Below, piece after piece: positions 1-13,066 of a stretch of DNA of 64,000 nt; the first letter of the stretch is position 1, and each line of letters starts with the position of its first letter. The stretch is from Porodaedalea pini. Taxonomy: Eukaryota; Basidiomycota; Agaricomycetes; Hymenochaetales; Hymenochaetaceae. Both the position numbers and the translations under genes were made by a program. A model generated the notes under the pieces. The model did no database searches. It was not told the origin of the DNA and was given only the letters and a program-made list of their open reading frames with translations. Location: contig NBAY01000014.1 of assembly GCA_002794775.1 (NCBI GenBank), positions 310,001-374,000 of the forward strand. The letters are read 5' to 3'.

Positions 1-535
1 CTCGTGGTGGTCGAAGTATAACTGTATGTTGTTCATGTGCTAACTTCTAGCATCTTATCCTGATTCAGATGCGCTTTTACAGACGTACTATCCGCTGCAT
101 TGGACTCTGGTGCGGCAGTTGGAGCAATCCTAGTGTTCTTCTGCCTGCAGTTTCCTCGAAGCGGAACTGTGGGTGCCAATAGTATACAAAGTGCTGGGGA
201 AACATAGTGTATATGGAAACGACAGACTGGAAGGGTGAAACGCTGAAGACAGTCGCAGATGGTGGTACTTTCGGGTTCGTCTAACCGCGCCGTACTTCCG
301 ACAGATTCTTACAACGCTGTTTATATCCGGCATAGACCCGCTACATGGTTAAAAGAAATATAATAAATCTATATCGTTAATTCATGAGCTTACGTTATTT
401 ATGATGTTCTGATTGTGAGATGTACAAATTTTAACAATAAGTTTCTACAACTGATCTGTATTTGAAAGCCCGATTTCATAGTTTTCGACTTCAAGTGGAC
501 TTCATCCCTTCCCTCCTCTTATGGATCGCTGTTCT

Positions 536-3163
536 CTAAATACGTTGCCAGCGACACTCTCCAGTAATATCGACCCCTCCTACACTACGAACAGCTTGTT
601 CAACGTCAGAAGTTGTGTCGTAACGAAGCACAAGCACCCAGAAGTGGTCCGTTGTGCGAACCTCGCCCTCGTCACCATCGAGTGTCACCGTCTTCGCCCC
701 ATCCGTGACTGATGTCCAATCTACTCCCAAGGGGTCCTCAAATTCTCGCTGTATTGGTACAAGCACAGCTGCAATATATTCTTTCTCACCAGCCTCGTTT
801 ATTCCAGCGAGTATCGGTTTGTGTTTAGAGATGGATAATGCGGTACCCGGACGTACTTCAAGGAACATTAATTGGCGTATTGCACCGCGGAGGATATAAG
901 TCTCTGGAGGAGGCCCACTGGACACCGGTGCCTCTGACTGCAGCATCAGGCATCTCGCACATGGGTTTTTGGTAGAAAAAGGTATCAACTGTCAGATGTA
1001 AAGTTAGTTTGGATTAACCAGACATTTGAGAGTGAAAGAACCTTCTTGCGAATATGCACGTGTCCGCCTTTAGCAGTCTGATGACGTATCATCCAGCTGA
1101 AGAATTCGCCGGAGTCAAGTTTCTGGTCGAGACTGAGTGTCGATGGAGAGGAGCATACTATTTCAGCTACATCGTCTGGGATCAGGCCTGGAGCGATATC
1201 CTTAAGAGCTTTAGCCATGGCTTTGTTGCAGTAGCGATCGAGCTGCAGCACTAGCTTTATTCTTCGGGCTGCATGCGAATAGATTTCCTTGTCGGAGCTG
1301 GAATAAGGCATTTGTTTGAGTCGCCATGGGATGAATGCAAACTTCGGGGCTTACCTTGTTAAGAACGAAGCGAGCCTACGACATAAAATTCGTAATAATC
1401 CGGACCTTGGAACACGTCTCAACTCGAAGATCCTGCACCATCCTCCAGCGCATTCCGCTAATATTTCTGAAGCTACAGCGTCCGGTCCGACAGAAAGGTT
1501 CTTCCACAGCGAGGCTAGTGATCTGTTTGGGTAGTTGCTGGTCATCTCTTGGATACAATCGGACTTGCAGATTTGCCTGTTCCCAAAATGCACGTCCTCA
1601 TCCTCATGATGGGCATCGTACACTATTTGAGGACAGACAGATGCAGAGTGAAATCGTAGTGGGTCAATTCTTGTCCCATCCGGTAAAGCAATCTGTGCCT
1701 CCTGCGAAAGAATTGACTTGTAGCGAGTCTGATCAAGTAGGCCCTCAACATCGCTATGGTCTGCTATGAAAGCCACAGTCTTTGGGAAAAGGTGTGCGTG
1801 GCTGCGTCGAAGAACCCAGTCAACAAATAGAAATGAATTCGCTAACTGAGCCGGCGTACCGTAGAATAGTAATAATCATTTTATTCCAGCGACGGATGTT
1901 CTCGAACTCCCTGACAGCGCCATGGTAGACGTATGACAGGTAGGAGAAAAGAGATGCTTCGCATATGTCATCCAAGCAGTTCCATTCGATAATATGAGGG
2001 AAAGAGTATGCAAGCTGTGCCAGCTTCTCCATCAAAAGGGAAAGAAACCCGAACCCTATGACCGACGCTCCTCTTCCGCTTAGCACAAACATGCGCCTGA
2101 TGTGTCTTAGCACTAAGAAGGACTGCTCTGGATCACTTCGAATGATCAGATGTCGATCACACCAACATCAGCTATCTGAACTGAAATTACCTTAGATAAC
2201 CCCATAGATGCTGGAGGGCGTTGAAAAATTCCGTCGCATCGTCTTCATTTGCTCGAAACTTTCGAGAAATGACATTGACCTCATTGGTTGAGAGACATAT
2301 TATTGCTTTGTGGTAGAGCGGTGCAAATAAATCATTGTCAGTGGCAAATCTGTTCAGCTCCCTTTCTTTCAGCTCGTCAAGGATCTCCGGTAAATTGAGG
2401 ACATTGAACAAGGTTCGCATATATGAATCGTCAGTCGCTAGAGTTGCTAAATGCTGCAGGGCACGTCGTTGTGTCGTCGGGACATATGACCTGCACGAGG
2501 TGTTCAATTGAGAGTGTCATTTAAGCCGATGTGAGTTGAGCATGCCTACCGTGCATAGCGTATCAGTTTCTTAGTTTCCTTGATGAGGTGTGAGTCGCTC
2601 GTATGCAATTCAAAGAGCTCTTTTACATTCCTATGGGCGGCCGCAGCGAGCTTTTGAGATTCTGTGAAGCCTTTCTGGCTCAGCATACTTTCAATCCTCT
2701 TGAAACATGCATCAGGGCCACGTCCGGCTCGGACAGCTATTCTACCAATATGCTCTTCCAGGAACCTCCCACCCGCTGAATAAACCTTTCCGAGAACTCG
2801 ACCTGGACCAGTCAAATTCGATGAGGTGTTGTTCGTGGACGAAACAGTTGTGTAGATGGTGCGGCTCGTCTCAGACGGCGTTGAGTGCGGCACCGAGGGC
2901 GTGTTGACGAGGCTTGGGGGTACGAAACCCTGTTGACCCAGCTGCCGCCGCCAGCGGATGCGACCGGCGACGGCATTCACACTAGACATTAACACCCGGC
3001 CAGACCGACTGTAGACATTGCCGAGTAACCGTCCCGGACCAGGTAGATCGGATCCCGTCTCGTTTGTCGTGGGATCCGAGTCCGTGACAAAACTAGTCTG
3101 GCTGACGTTTGCGAATTGGAAAGGATTGTTTGCAGATGTAGTCGCGGCATAAGGGGGCGGCAT
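536..3163 (-). CDS. Uncharacterised multi-exon protein, possible DM9-like C-terminus
   Basis: I do not recognise the family. Exon blocks on the minus strand read about 3163-2550, 2490-2191, 2105-1840, 1800-1360, 1300-1020 and 935-536, joined by GT-AG introns with matching phase. The N-terminal 200 residues are Ser/Thr/Pro-rich and contain an internally repeated motif (GPGRLLGNVYSRSGR, later GPGRVLGKVYSAGGR). The middle is helical and leucine-rich (ALQHLATLATDDSYMRTLF). The last 140 residues look beta-rich (PILAGINEAGEKEYIAAVL, then TDHFWVLVLRYD), weakly like DM9/DUF3421 repeats. Near 1840 the frame must change by one base to pass from SVSEF to FVDWVLRRSH, so either an exon edge was missed or the gene carries an indel. 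Stop is TAG at 536-538. Intactness is uncertain. Confidence 0.5.
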
Positions 3164-4045
3164 TAGGAAAGATCTTATCGATAAGAGGCTGATTATGGCT
3201 CTTCATACGAAAACATTGTGTGTGCCGTTGACTCCAGATGCAAGTTCACGTGCACGAGTAAAGTAGCAACCGCCTCCCAGTGTCCCACTGCCTCTGACAA
3301 GATTTGGATAGTATCGCTAGCATCTCTTTGATGGGTTGCTGTGTCGGTCTTCATCTGCACTTGCCGAGGAGAAGGTGCATCGCCTCCAAATCCGAGTACA
3401 CTGCTAGCTTTCTGCTAGCGCTGAATGTTTTCCCACCCGACAGGTTCCAGGAGGCTAATAGTAATACTAGTATTGCTAATAGTCCTTAGTGAAATTTTGG
3501 CTACTTTCCTGTCGACTCTCCTGGCCGAATGTAGCCACGACTGCCACGTGCAACGCGCGTGGTCCCATCACGCGAACGTCGAGTGCAGGGAGAGCGCCAG
3601 GGAGAGTATGATCTTCCTCATACGTAAGTCTAGCCTCACTAGCAGAAAATTATCTGAAATCTGAATACCTTGACCCCTACCGCCTGACGTGACGTGATAG
3701 TTGCAGGCTTACCCATCTAGGTCGGAAGTATAGCAGCTCAAGTTAAACAGCTGAAGAGCGCCCATGGAGCCTGAGTCTGGCCAACTCTACATCCATGATT
3801 ATCTGGCACTCCTGAGGAGCGCTTATATTTTGGAGGCGCAATATCGTCTAAGCGGTGCCCCAATGCAACTTTACTCGCAGTAAATGTACATCTTGTCAGC
3901 CTCAGGCTGAATTCGACATCTTTGCAAAGCTCACGTTGCGTTTCAATCACACCTTCAGCTAGTCCGCGCACTTCTTGATCTCTTACCACCATCATCTCGA
4001 CCGTGGGAAAACTCGCAGTGCACACTATCTTCTCTTTTCCTCACT
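3164..4045. other. Intergenic region and probable LINE 5' leader
   Basis: No convincing gene. The segment lies between the minus-strand gene starting at 3163 and LINE ORF1 at 4046. The last few hundred bases probably belong to the LINE 5' untranslated region, but I found no target-site duplication that fixes the element's left end. Confidence 0.5.
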
Positions 4046-6279
4046 ATGGACAACAAAATGTTGACCAGAGCCAAAGCCTCTCTGCACAAGACAAAGTCTT
4101 ATCGCTCCCTTGTCAATCCCAAGGACCCCACCAAGTGTGAGGAGTGTAAACAGGATCTCCCCTATCACAGTCGCCAGTGTGTTAGTGGGACCGCCAAATT
4201 ATGCGTCGTTTGTGGTCGCGACAAGACCTACAACCACAACGACAGCGTATGCGCTACCGTAACAACGAATCGTGCCGAATGGTCTCCCGATGTAGAGGCG
4301 GACGAACATGCCGCCAAGCTGCGTAAACAAGGGGATCTCCCCCCGACCCCCGATATCGAATCCCAGAACACTCTCAAACGATCGAACTCAGAGGAAGAAC
4401 ATAGGTCTATCCCGCCCCCAGCCCGAATCGACGACGATGCTATGGACGACGATTTGTACATCCCGGACGAGCACACTAGTCAGGCCCCTCAAGTTGACAA
4501 CGTTATGGACGACATCGATGAAATGAATGACCCGGCCATCGCCGAGAAGGTCAATTTTTCCTTCGCGAACCTCACCAAAGACACCATTGGTACCATCCAC
4601 ACGCTCATTTCGCAACCGACTTGGTCATCTGACACGCCCTGGTTCGACGACCCGGTTCGCGCCGGATCCATCCTTGCTAATATCGGATCCAACTTAGTTT
4701 CCTGGATAAACAAGGCCAACGGGTTGGACGATGAAACCAACCTTTCTAACTCAGCCAACGAGAGCCTGGAGGCTTTCCATTCAACCTTTCGCATCCATTC
4801 CCCTTCGTTTAAACACGTATTTGAACACATCTATACTAACAGTCAGACCATCCGTGACCAGGAAATCACGGACACCATGCATTCAATGTCCCGATCTATT
4901 CAGCATCTCTCTGCGGTCGTCTCTTCCATTTCGGAAAAAACCAACAAAATCGAAAAACAACTTTCAGATGTTCCTGTTTCCACTGTTCAAACGTCCACTT
5001 CTACTAACGCTAATCACAATAAACAACAGAAAATTCTACCGGACCCCCTTGGGGCTCGTTTTGTTCATGACCCTAGGTTCCCCCCCCAGGCCCAATTGTT
5101 AAACAACGCGTCCCGGTACCCAAGAACGGCAAAACCGAGTACACCGCCGCCGTTGCCAAGACCCGTGTTCCAGGCTCAGGCTATCGCATGACTACGGAGG
5201 GCGTCATCATCGCACCTGATGGTTACGCTCATTCGGAACATAACGCCCCTCGCGGCTCCCAAACCCAAGTACACTACCCACCTATCGCGTCCGTCGGCAT
5301 GGACCAGGAAGGGTTTACAACAGTATCCTATGCAAAGGCGGCACAAAAGAAACCCAAGACTACCCCAACCAAGGTAGTTTGTATAACTGAACAGAACCCC
5401 AAAGGGGAAGTCTCTACAGTTCCCATTAATCGATCTAACGGATCGGTCAACACCCGTGTTCGTAACGTCCGACGAATCTTCTTCTCACTCCCGGGAGACC
5501 TGGCTGTTCGCCCGTCCCCCTTATCTGTTAAAAACGCAGTTCACGCGGGCCTTAAGGGCAATCCGTCTTTTAAACATTTGGTTCTCCTGAACGTGGAATA
5601 CACTTCTAACAGTAACCTTCTAATCGCGTTCACTAACATTCATTCCGACTTCGACTCTCAACACAGCGCACTCATTTCTCAACTTAACCGAATTATCAAC
5701 ATTTCCGGAGCCAAGGCGTTCACTCCGTCGCCCCAATTCAAAATGGTCATCCCGGGAGTCCCGGTATTTGACAAGAACACTAATCTTATCTACTCAGAAA
5801 AGGATCTTATCGACGAAATTTCTTCCTTACCTCAATTCGAAGGGCAGGAATTCATGTTCCCACCTCGGTTCATGTCTTCTATTGAGCGTCTGAACCAGTG
5901 CGATTACTGCAACGTATCGGTTGTCCTTAAAGACGACGCGCGGTTATGCTTCGATCACTTTTTCTTACACAATAACAGATCAGTCCCCGTATTTGGCATC
6001 ATCCACCGACTCGAGGAAATGAAGTCTCACCCCACGATTAACCAATGCGATAATTGCCATCGCTTGGGACACACCACAGCTAAATGTTGATCAGTAGCCC
6101 GCTGCGCGATCTGCTCGGAAACACACCGTACCGCTGTCCATGTTGCCAAATGCGCACCATGTACAGCTTCCAACAACCTTCAGTGTGAGCACTTCGCCCT
6201 GTGCATTAACTGTCAGGGCAATCATAGCGCCAGATCATCAGAGTGCCCAGCTCGCCGCAATTATCGTTCCCCCTTCTAA
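4046..6279 (+). pseudogene. LINE ORF1 (gag-like nucleic-acid-binding protein), frameshifted and interrupted
   Basis: ORF1 proteins bind element RNA. The first open frame (4046-5191) begins with a Cys cluster (CEEC, then KLCVVCGRDKTYNHNDSVC) and is acidic and low-complexity afterwards. The second frame (open through 5188-6087) can be followed upstream of its first ATG to a run of eight C at 5080-5087, where a -1 shift joins it smoothly to the first frame. The original protein was therefore probably one chain of about 740 residues. The C-terminus has three zinc knuckles: CDNCHRLGHTTAKC, then CAIC...C and CINCQGNHSARSSEC. A TGA at 6088-6090 directly after the first knuckle separates it from the other two, and the frame then stays open to TAA at 6277-6279. 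CGA is the likely original codon. Confidence 0.85.
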
Positions 6280-6284
6280 TCTTT

Positions 6285-9200
6285 ATGACCGACACGATTT
6301 CTGTTTTTTCTCTAAACATTCGAAATTCTGAACCTACATTCGATTTTCTGTTACGTGCCTTTTCCACTACGCACGTTGCTCCCGATATTATTTGCTTCCA
6401 GGAGATTCCAACTGTTTATTCTATCATCCCTTCTAAATCCTCTTCGGCCGGCTCCCGCGTCTTTAACATTCGCAACTACGCCCCTTATTTTGTGTTCCGT
6501 CCTTCCTCTCCAGACAGACCTAGGGTTTGCACCCTTGTGCACCCTCGCATTGCCCATCGCGTATCACTTTACGTTCCTTCCCATTCGTCTCCTAACATTA
6601 CAGTCATTTCAATCTCGCGGGGCGACCTATCCCCCTTACTGCTTTGGAACACCTACAGTTCCCCTGCCTCACATGAATTCGAGAACCCTCTCCCGTCCCT
6701 CGACACCCCATCTAATATCCTGATAGGTGATTTCAATCGCCATTCGGACCTTTGGTCTTTCCCAGATCAATCCTCCGCCTTTCCACAGGCATCAACTCTC
6801 GTTGACTGGATCAACGAGAATGACCTTACCGTTTGTAACCCTCGTGACCAACACACTTATTTTAATCGTTCTTCTGGTTATAAGTCCATTATTGACCTCA
6901 TCATTGCCTCTGACGACTTCGCCCCCACTCTTTTACACAGTATTTCTATTTCGGACCCTTCTTTGGACATCCCCTCAGACCATCGCCCTTTGCGCTTTTC
7001 ATTTAATGTCAATATTCTATCTGCAGAACCGCAACCTCCCCTTCATTCTATTCGCTCCCGCGATTTACCTTCGTTTATATCGGAGTTTTGCGAATCTCAC
7101 TCCTTCCCCTTTTCTTTAATAGGGATCGATACTCCGAAGGCACTGGACGACCTTCTTTTCCTACTTAACTCATCCATTTCAGACTTTGCCACCCTCTTTC
7201 TCCAGAAACGAAAAGCCCGCTCATACTTTGGCCCCAATAACTGGTGGTCTGAAGCGTGTTCTTGCCTTTACCGCGAACATTGTCGCAACCCTAGCCCCGA
7301 CTCGAAAATTCGTCTCGATTCCGAAATAGCCCGAGCCAAGAATGCTTTCTATGGCTCCCGTCTTCAACAATCAGACACGCACTCGGTGTGGCGCAATCAA
7401 CATCTGGGCACAGCACGCCGCCGCGCCCCTATTGGTGCACTTCATATGTCGAATGGCGTCTTTACCACGACTGAAGCTGACAAATCATCCCTCTTTCGAG
7501 AGATGTTCTTCCCTGCGGTAACACGCTCGCTGGAGGCCATACCCCTTCCCGCTCTCCGCGACATCCGCCCTATCGAAATAAGTGACATACACGCTGCACT
7601 TCAGGGCATTGACCACGAAACGAGTCCCGGCAACAGCCACATCTCGTACAAACATTTGGAGCTCCTAGTCGAGCATCAAGGGCAATTTTTCGTCGACCTT
7701 TTTTCTCTGTGCTTAAAACTCGGTCATTTCCCGCTTTCTTTTAAAACTTCCCTTGTAACGTTCATTCCCAAACCCAAGCGCTCCAACTTTACAGTTCCTC
7801 GGGCGTTTAGACCAATTACCCTGGTTGATACCATAGGTAAACTTTTCGAACGTGTTATTTTCAACCTCCTTCAACCCTTTTTCGAACTTAATAATCTCCT
7901 TCCTGATTCTCAACACGGCTGTCGAAAACACCGGTCTTCGCTTACCGCTTGTTATGATTTGCTTTCTACTATTCTCAATCAACCCTTTATTCACGCTGGT
8001 GGCGATAACATCGGAGCCTTGCACGCCCGACATCGTTATCTCATTACTTCTGTCCTTACTGTTGACATTCAAGGTTTTTTCGATAATATCTCACATAATC
8101 TTCTCCTTTCCAAACTCATTCATTCTAATGTTCACCCGAACATCATTCACGTCCTATCATCTTGGCTTCAAGATCGTCCAATCTCCTTTCACTTCAATAA
8201 TTCCTTTTTCCCTCCTTTTATCAAACCTAACCGCGGCGTCCCTCAAGGGTCCCCGCTGTCTCCCCTCATTTCCATCTTCGCAGCGGCGGATGTCATCACT
8301 GCCTACAACACCCGTTTTGGTCCTCATCGCCCTTTACTCACTTATATGGATGATCATCTTCTTTACGCTCGTTCATTCAGCATATCCACCAATTTAACAC
8401 GCCTTCGCAATCAATTCCAATTCCTTTCACTTCAATTTGAATCCATTGGCTTATCTATCGACCCCAATGCCATCGAACTTCTTCATATAATTCCTCATCG
8501 CGCTATAGCCGCATATACTTTTCGTTCCTTTTTAACCAATTCCCCCTCTTCTTCTCAGGCTGTTCTGTCTTTACCCAACAACCGCGTTATTTCCCCTTCG
8601 CGTCACCTTACTTGGCTAGGCGTCATTTTTTCGTACGACCTCTCGCCCAAACTCCACTTTGAATCTCGGGCAAACAAAGCCATTTCTACCCTTCATCAGC
8701 GCCGTTTCCTTTTTAACCGGTCCAATGGCGCGTATTTTCAATATGCTCGCCTGCTTTATTTTGGTTTAATTCGCTCTGTCGCCATCTACGGTGCCGTTCT
8801 TTTCCCCGAATCTTCGTTTATTTCTTCTATTCTCCAAAAAACCCAATACTGATTTCTTCACGCTATCTTCCACGCAAACATTACGCCGACGGTGGCCGAA
8901 TCTTTCTTATCGTGTCCACCCCTTCCTCTCTTCATTCGTTCACTTTCACAACAATTTCTCTTGTCATATTTTTCTCATTCCAAGCATATCCCCGCTCCTA
9001 ATCAATATTTATCGCCTTCCCTTCTTCCTGGTATTCAGATTCCTAAAGAAACATCTTTTCGATCATTTACTCCAATTCATTCACGTCTCATTATGACTCC
9101 CATTCCTACATTAGCACAACGCCCTCAGGCGATTCGCGCGTTCAACTCCTTCTTCTTACATCCTCCTCCCCATCAATATTTTATCTTCACAGATGGCTCT

Positions 9201-10112
9201 ATCATCCCGGATGCCGACGGCTACCACAATGGCGGTCACGGTTTCGTTATCATGCACAATCAGCAAGAACTCGCTGTCTTTTCCTCAGCAGCGCACTCTC
9301 GTTCAAACATATTGTTTGAAGAGCAGGAAGCGCTCATCGCAGCTATGTGTCGTATATCATCTCTCCTTTCGAAATGCTCCACTCCGGTCCACATCCACAT
9401 CATCTCCGACTCACTCAATTGCGTCCAGCTCATCTTTTCAGATGACGCTCGTCATGCCGATTTTATAATCCTGTTCCGCCGACTATGCGGGATCTTTTTA
9501 GCCCTCCATCACGAGGCCTCTCACGTCACTATCCAATGGCTCCCGTCCCATCGGGGAGTACTGGGTAACTCTAAAGTGGATAAGCTGGCAAAAGACGCAG
9601 CATCCAACCCTCATCGCGAGACTATACCGGACTCACTCCCCAACCTTATGGTGCAAGTACATCTCGATCTTCTTCGAGCTTGGAAAGCCAACATCGTCAA
9701 CCTGCGTGGACATCGCTCTATCATGGAGCCGTCTTCGTTTATCCTTTACCCAACCCGGTCTTTGCGCCAGTTCCTGAAGATTTCTCCACGGAAGATGATA
9801 CACCGCTCGGTTCTTTCACGCGCTGCCAGCATCATGCTGAACGCGCTCGATTTGCATGATCGAGACCTCAAGCCACGTTGCCCGGACCCGTCGTGCATCA
9901 AACATGATGTCCGTCATTTCCTTAACGTTTGCCCTTATTTTGCGCTAGTGCGTAACGGCCTTTTTCGTCAACGATCTTTACCATTGTCCTTCTCTGAATG
10001 GTTCCGTCCAAACAACTTTCTTCTTCTCCTAAAGTTCGCTTACTTTTCGTTTCGTCGCCCGCCGGACAGTATGCCGCTTTTATCTGACTTACCCCCATCC
10101 TTTTACCTTTAG
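6285..10112 (+). pseudogene. LINE ORF2: endonuclease, reverse transcriptase, RNase H; one internal TGA
   Basis: The start is the ATG at 6285, six bases after the ORF1 stop. Residues 1-250 form an EEP/APE-type endonuclease (SLNIRN, CFQEIP, IGDFNRHSDLW, SDHRPL). The reverse transcriptase follows with AFRPITLVDTIGKLFE, DIQGFFDNISH, RGVPQGSPLSPL and the catalytic YMDD near 8344. A TGA at 8850-8852 interrupts the chain, and the same frame continues to 10112. That downstream part holds an RNase H domain with the acidic residues in FTDGS, FEEQEALIAA, IISDSLN and GNSKVDKLAKDA. A Cys/His motif (CPDPSCIKHDVRHFLNVC) follows. A CGA codon mutated to TGA is the simplest explanation for the stop. The N-terminal two thirds could still be translated alone. 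Confidence 0.9.
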
Positions 10113-10819
10113 ACACAAACCCCAATCATGAATAAGTCCATTTCTTCCACCATTACGTTCACACCTCATTTACGCGCTTCGCATGTTTTGATTCGGTTTG
10201 CTTTGTTTCCTTTGCGGTTGGTAGTCTGTTAGGAGTAGATAGCAGAGATTATAAAAGTCCGCGCACGTGAGCAAATACAAATACAACGATTCGTCGTGTG
10301 AGTATAATTGCCGGATACTAATTCCTATACTGATATGCGATAACAGAGCGCTTAATGAGTGTGTATCCAGGACCGCACGGCCGATCGAAGGCTTCATTTT
10401 GATCAAGATATCCGAGTCTAAGGCGTGGGCCAGCCAGCATTCCTTACACACCCAAACATGAATCAGAGTGTATTGTTTGGTTTCGCCGTCAATAATCAGC
10501 ATTAATATTGTCAACGTTCGGTTTCTGCGCTAGAGCTTTTGTTTTCATTTCACCCGACGAGCGCTTGTCGAAGCACAGCGTCGTCCGTGGCTTGCTTACG
10601 TCCCGTGCATGAGAACCGGGCAATCTGCCTCATGGACAAAGCATCTGGCTTCTAATGTCTGCAAACGGTATGATGGCATCCTCATATAGCGGTGATAGGA
10701 TGAACATCTGACACATCATCATCGCCTTGTGAGTATAATTTGTACTCCCTAAGCTTAAAACGCGCAATACTTATCTTTTGCATCGCCAGTTCGCTGTCAG
10801 GCCCCCCAGTCTTGTCGGC
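10113..10819. other. LINE 3' flank and kinase promoter region, no gene
   Basis: About 700 bases without a supported gene. The first part is probably the LINE 3' UTR. The 13-base word tgtgagtataatt occurs at about 10298 and 10729; the meaning is unknown. Confidence 0.4.
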
Positions 10820-13066
10820 ATGAATGACAGCCTGGGTTCCCGACGCAGCTCTAAGGATGCTCTCCGCTCGATGTTATCAAATCTTCAACATCTAAATCTC
10901 TCAGATCAAGTTCACCCTGATGGCCCCGTGTTAAAGGCTCATGGTGGCTTCTGCGACGTCTTCCAAGGTCGCTGGATATCACAGGGCGTCTGCATCTATA
11001 AGGTGGCAATTAAAAGGCTTCGCGTGCACATACAAAGCGATCGTGATTTCGCGAAGGTGGGTTGATTTATCTGTGAATTTCTACGTCAACGAGCGATATT
11101 GTATTCACTGTACATGAATCATAATAGCAACTCGCAAAAGAGATACGTGTTTGGTCAAAACTTTGCCATCGCAATGTCCTGCCTCTCCTTGGATATGTGA
11201 TTGAAGGCGACTACCCTTCACTCGTGTCGCAGTGGATGGAAAGTGGAACAGTCTCACGCTACATGCATTCACATCCGAAGACGAATCTCTTGCGTATGGT
11301 TCTCATACATCATTATTATGCCAGTGCATTGCATTGAATAACGATACTCGTATTATCAGATTTTGGGCATTGCAGAAGGTCTTGAATATCTTCACGATGA
11401 AGGAGTCATACACTCTGACATTAAGGCTGTAAGCTGATTGAGCGGGGACCGGAATAAATTACTGACCACATAATCGGATCACAGGATAATGTCTTGGTAT
11501 CGCATTCTGGTGTTCCTCGCATCTGCGACTTTGGAATATCTAGAATGCTTGCTGCGTCGCAATCGTTCGGCGAGACCAGCACACAAACCGGTGTGAAAGG
11601 CTCAGTCCGGTGGATGGCTCCTGAGCTGCTCGCCATTAACTCGGGACCTCAGGCTGAACACTCGATGCAGTCTGATGTATGGGCATTTGGAATGACAATT
11701 TATGTAAACCTTTTCGTGTGCATTTTTAGCCATGCTATAGTATGGCTCACTTTTCTACGTCTTTAGGAGCTTCTCACAAGACAAGTGCCCTACTCGTATC
11801 TCAAGCGTGACGTGCAGGTTATGTTCACTATACTACAAGGTGTGCCTCCTGCATGCCCAGACGCGTTCTTTACTTGGCCAATTTATCAACAGAAGCTCTG
11901 GAGTGTCTGCGTTGTCTCGTGGAGTTGGTATCCTGTTCTACGTAAACCTATGTCTGAGGTTGTCTCGTACTTGCAATTTTTGTGCCGCCGTGCCGACGAA
12001 GATCGATACAATTTGGCTGTACGTTGAGGATATCCTCTGTTGCCTTTTGTTACTAATAAAACTCATTCCAGCTACAGGAAGAGTCGCTTTACGAGTCTGA
12101 AGCACCTGCGAAGTCCGAGCATCGGCAAGCATCAATTTTGGGTCAAGATGTTTTTATATATGCATACGAGGAGCCGCAGAACACGCATAGCTCTTTGCAT
12201 AGACAGAATGTCGAATTTTCCCACGCAAATCGGCATGCATCTGATGCGGGGCATCGAGATAGAGACGCCCTAGTCCGTAGTGAGCCTCACGCCGAGTTAG
12301 CACATGAGCTATTTTCTCACACATTCTCACACCCTAATAATGTAGACGAAAGTCTCAAGTTGCGAAGATCGAGACATCATCACCAGAGGATGCCATCGCT
12401 AGGGCAGCAGAATATCATTCGGGAGTAAGTCTCCTTTTTTCTTGTAAGCTCTTGGCTGACGACTATCCAGTTTCGATTTGCGAGGGACTATGCCGCTGTC
12501 AGCGCAAGACGCAACGTAAGATTCTTCTCTCCACTTGTCTGTCATAAGGTCTTCCATACTTACACGGCTCTAGAGCTCCGGGTCCATTGGAATCGCCTCC
12601 TCTTGCGAGCCATTCCCCTCTGGCTGAACAGCCTTCCGACTTGATCAAGAAATGGCAGGAGAGTCTTAGATCCCTGCCTTCCACGACTAGTTCAAGATCG
12701 AATAGAAATTTGACGTCTGGAAGAGATACTCCCGAGCCTATCTTGGAATGTCTTTCTCCTCACAATGCGGGTATGATGGTTTCTGGAGAGTCGAGGCGGA
12801 GCTTGGTCAGCTCTACTGGAAGCTCGACCCTTGGTGAGCAATATGAAGAGTCGTCACCACATGGTCCCAACTGAACAAGATCTTCAGGAAAGAATACTGA
12901 TACTCACACCATCTCGGACAATATCAGCACTTTGGGGATTCCTCATGATGAGATTGATCAACAGATTCCTATGCCAAAGCCAGCGCCAGATGTTCCGAAG
13001 AGCACGGGGCCTCCAGCGCATAAAACGCTGAGGAGACGAGCAGGAACTGTGTCAAGAATAAAGTAA
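10820..13066 (+). CDS. TKL-like Ser/Thr protein kinase with long C-terminal tail
   Basis: A complete eukaryotic kinase domain is spread over five exons, and three further short introns interrupt the tail. Visible motifs in order: glycine loop HGGFCDVFQGRW, ATP-binding lysine in KVAIKRL, catalytic loop HSDIKADNVLV (HSD in place of HRD), DFG as CDFGISR, APE as RWMAPELL, and SDVWAFGMTIYELLT. Introns (about 11057-11127, 11298-11361, 11429-11484, 11704-11766, 12021-12071, 12428-12470, 12515-12570, 12835-12888) have GT-AG ends and preserve frame. After the domain comes a 300-residue Ser/Pro-rich tail ending at TAA 13064-13066. The start is the first ATG (10820) upstream of the glycine loop. This type is expanded in Agaricomycetes. 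Substrates are unknown. Confidence 0.85.

Larger units (their letters stand above)
4046..10112 (+). mobile_element. Non-LTR retrotransposon (Tad/I-like LINE), defective
   Basis: Two consecutive open regions have the order expected of a fungal Tad/I-type LINE. ORF1 has an N-terminal Cys cluster and C-terminal CCHC knuckles. ORF2 carries an apurinic-type endonuclease, reverse transcriptase, RNase H and a terminal Cys/His motif. The coordinates cover the coding part only; UTRs extend further both ways and no poly-A tail or target duplication was found. Three lesions were seen: a frame change at a C8 run (5080-5087), TGA at 6088-6090 and TGA at 8850-8852. This copy is therefore probably inactive. 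C-rich, pyrimidine-biased coding sequence sets it apart from neighbouring genes. Confidence 0.9.

Noticed and set aside
536..1311. OTT_1508-type deaminase in the first gene, suggested by a CARC motif
   Set aside because: The CARC falls in a probable intron (about 936-1020) and no HAE/CAE partner motif was found in frame.
6355..8397. Additional plus-frame readings of 120-180 residues within the LINE
   Set aside because: They overlap ORF2 in another frame and lack domain motifs. Pyrimidine-rich sequence simply has few stops.
10298..10742. tgtgagtataatt repeated 430 bases apart as a possible target duplication
   Set aside because: No element with recognisable ends lies between the copies, and a 13-base match is not rare enough alone.
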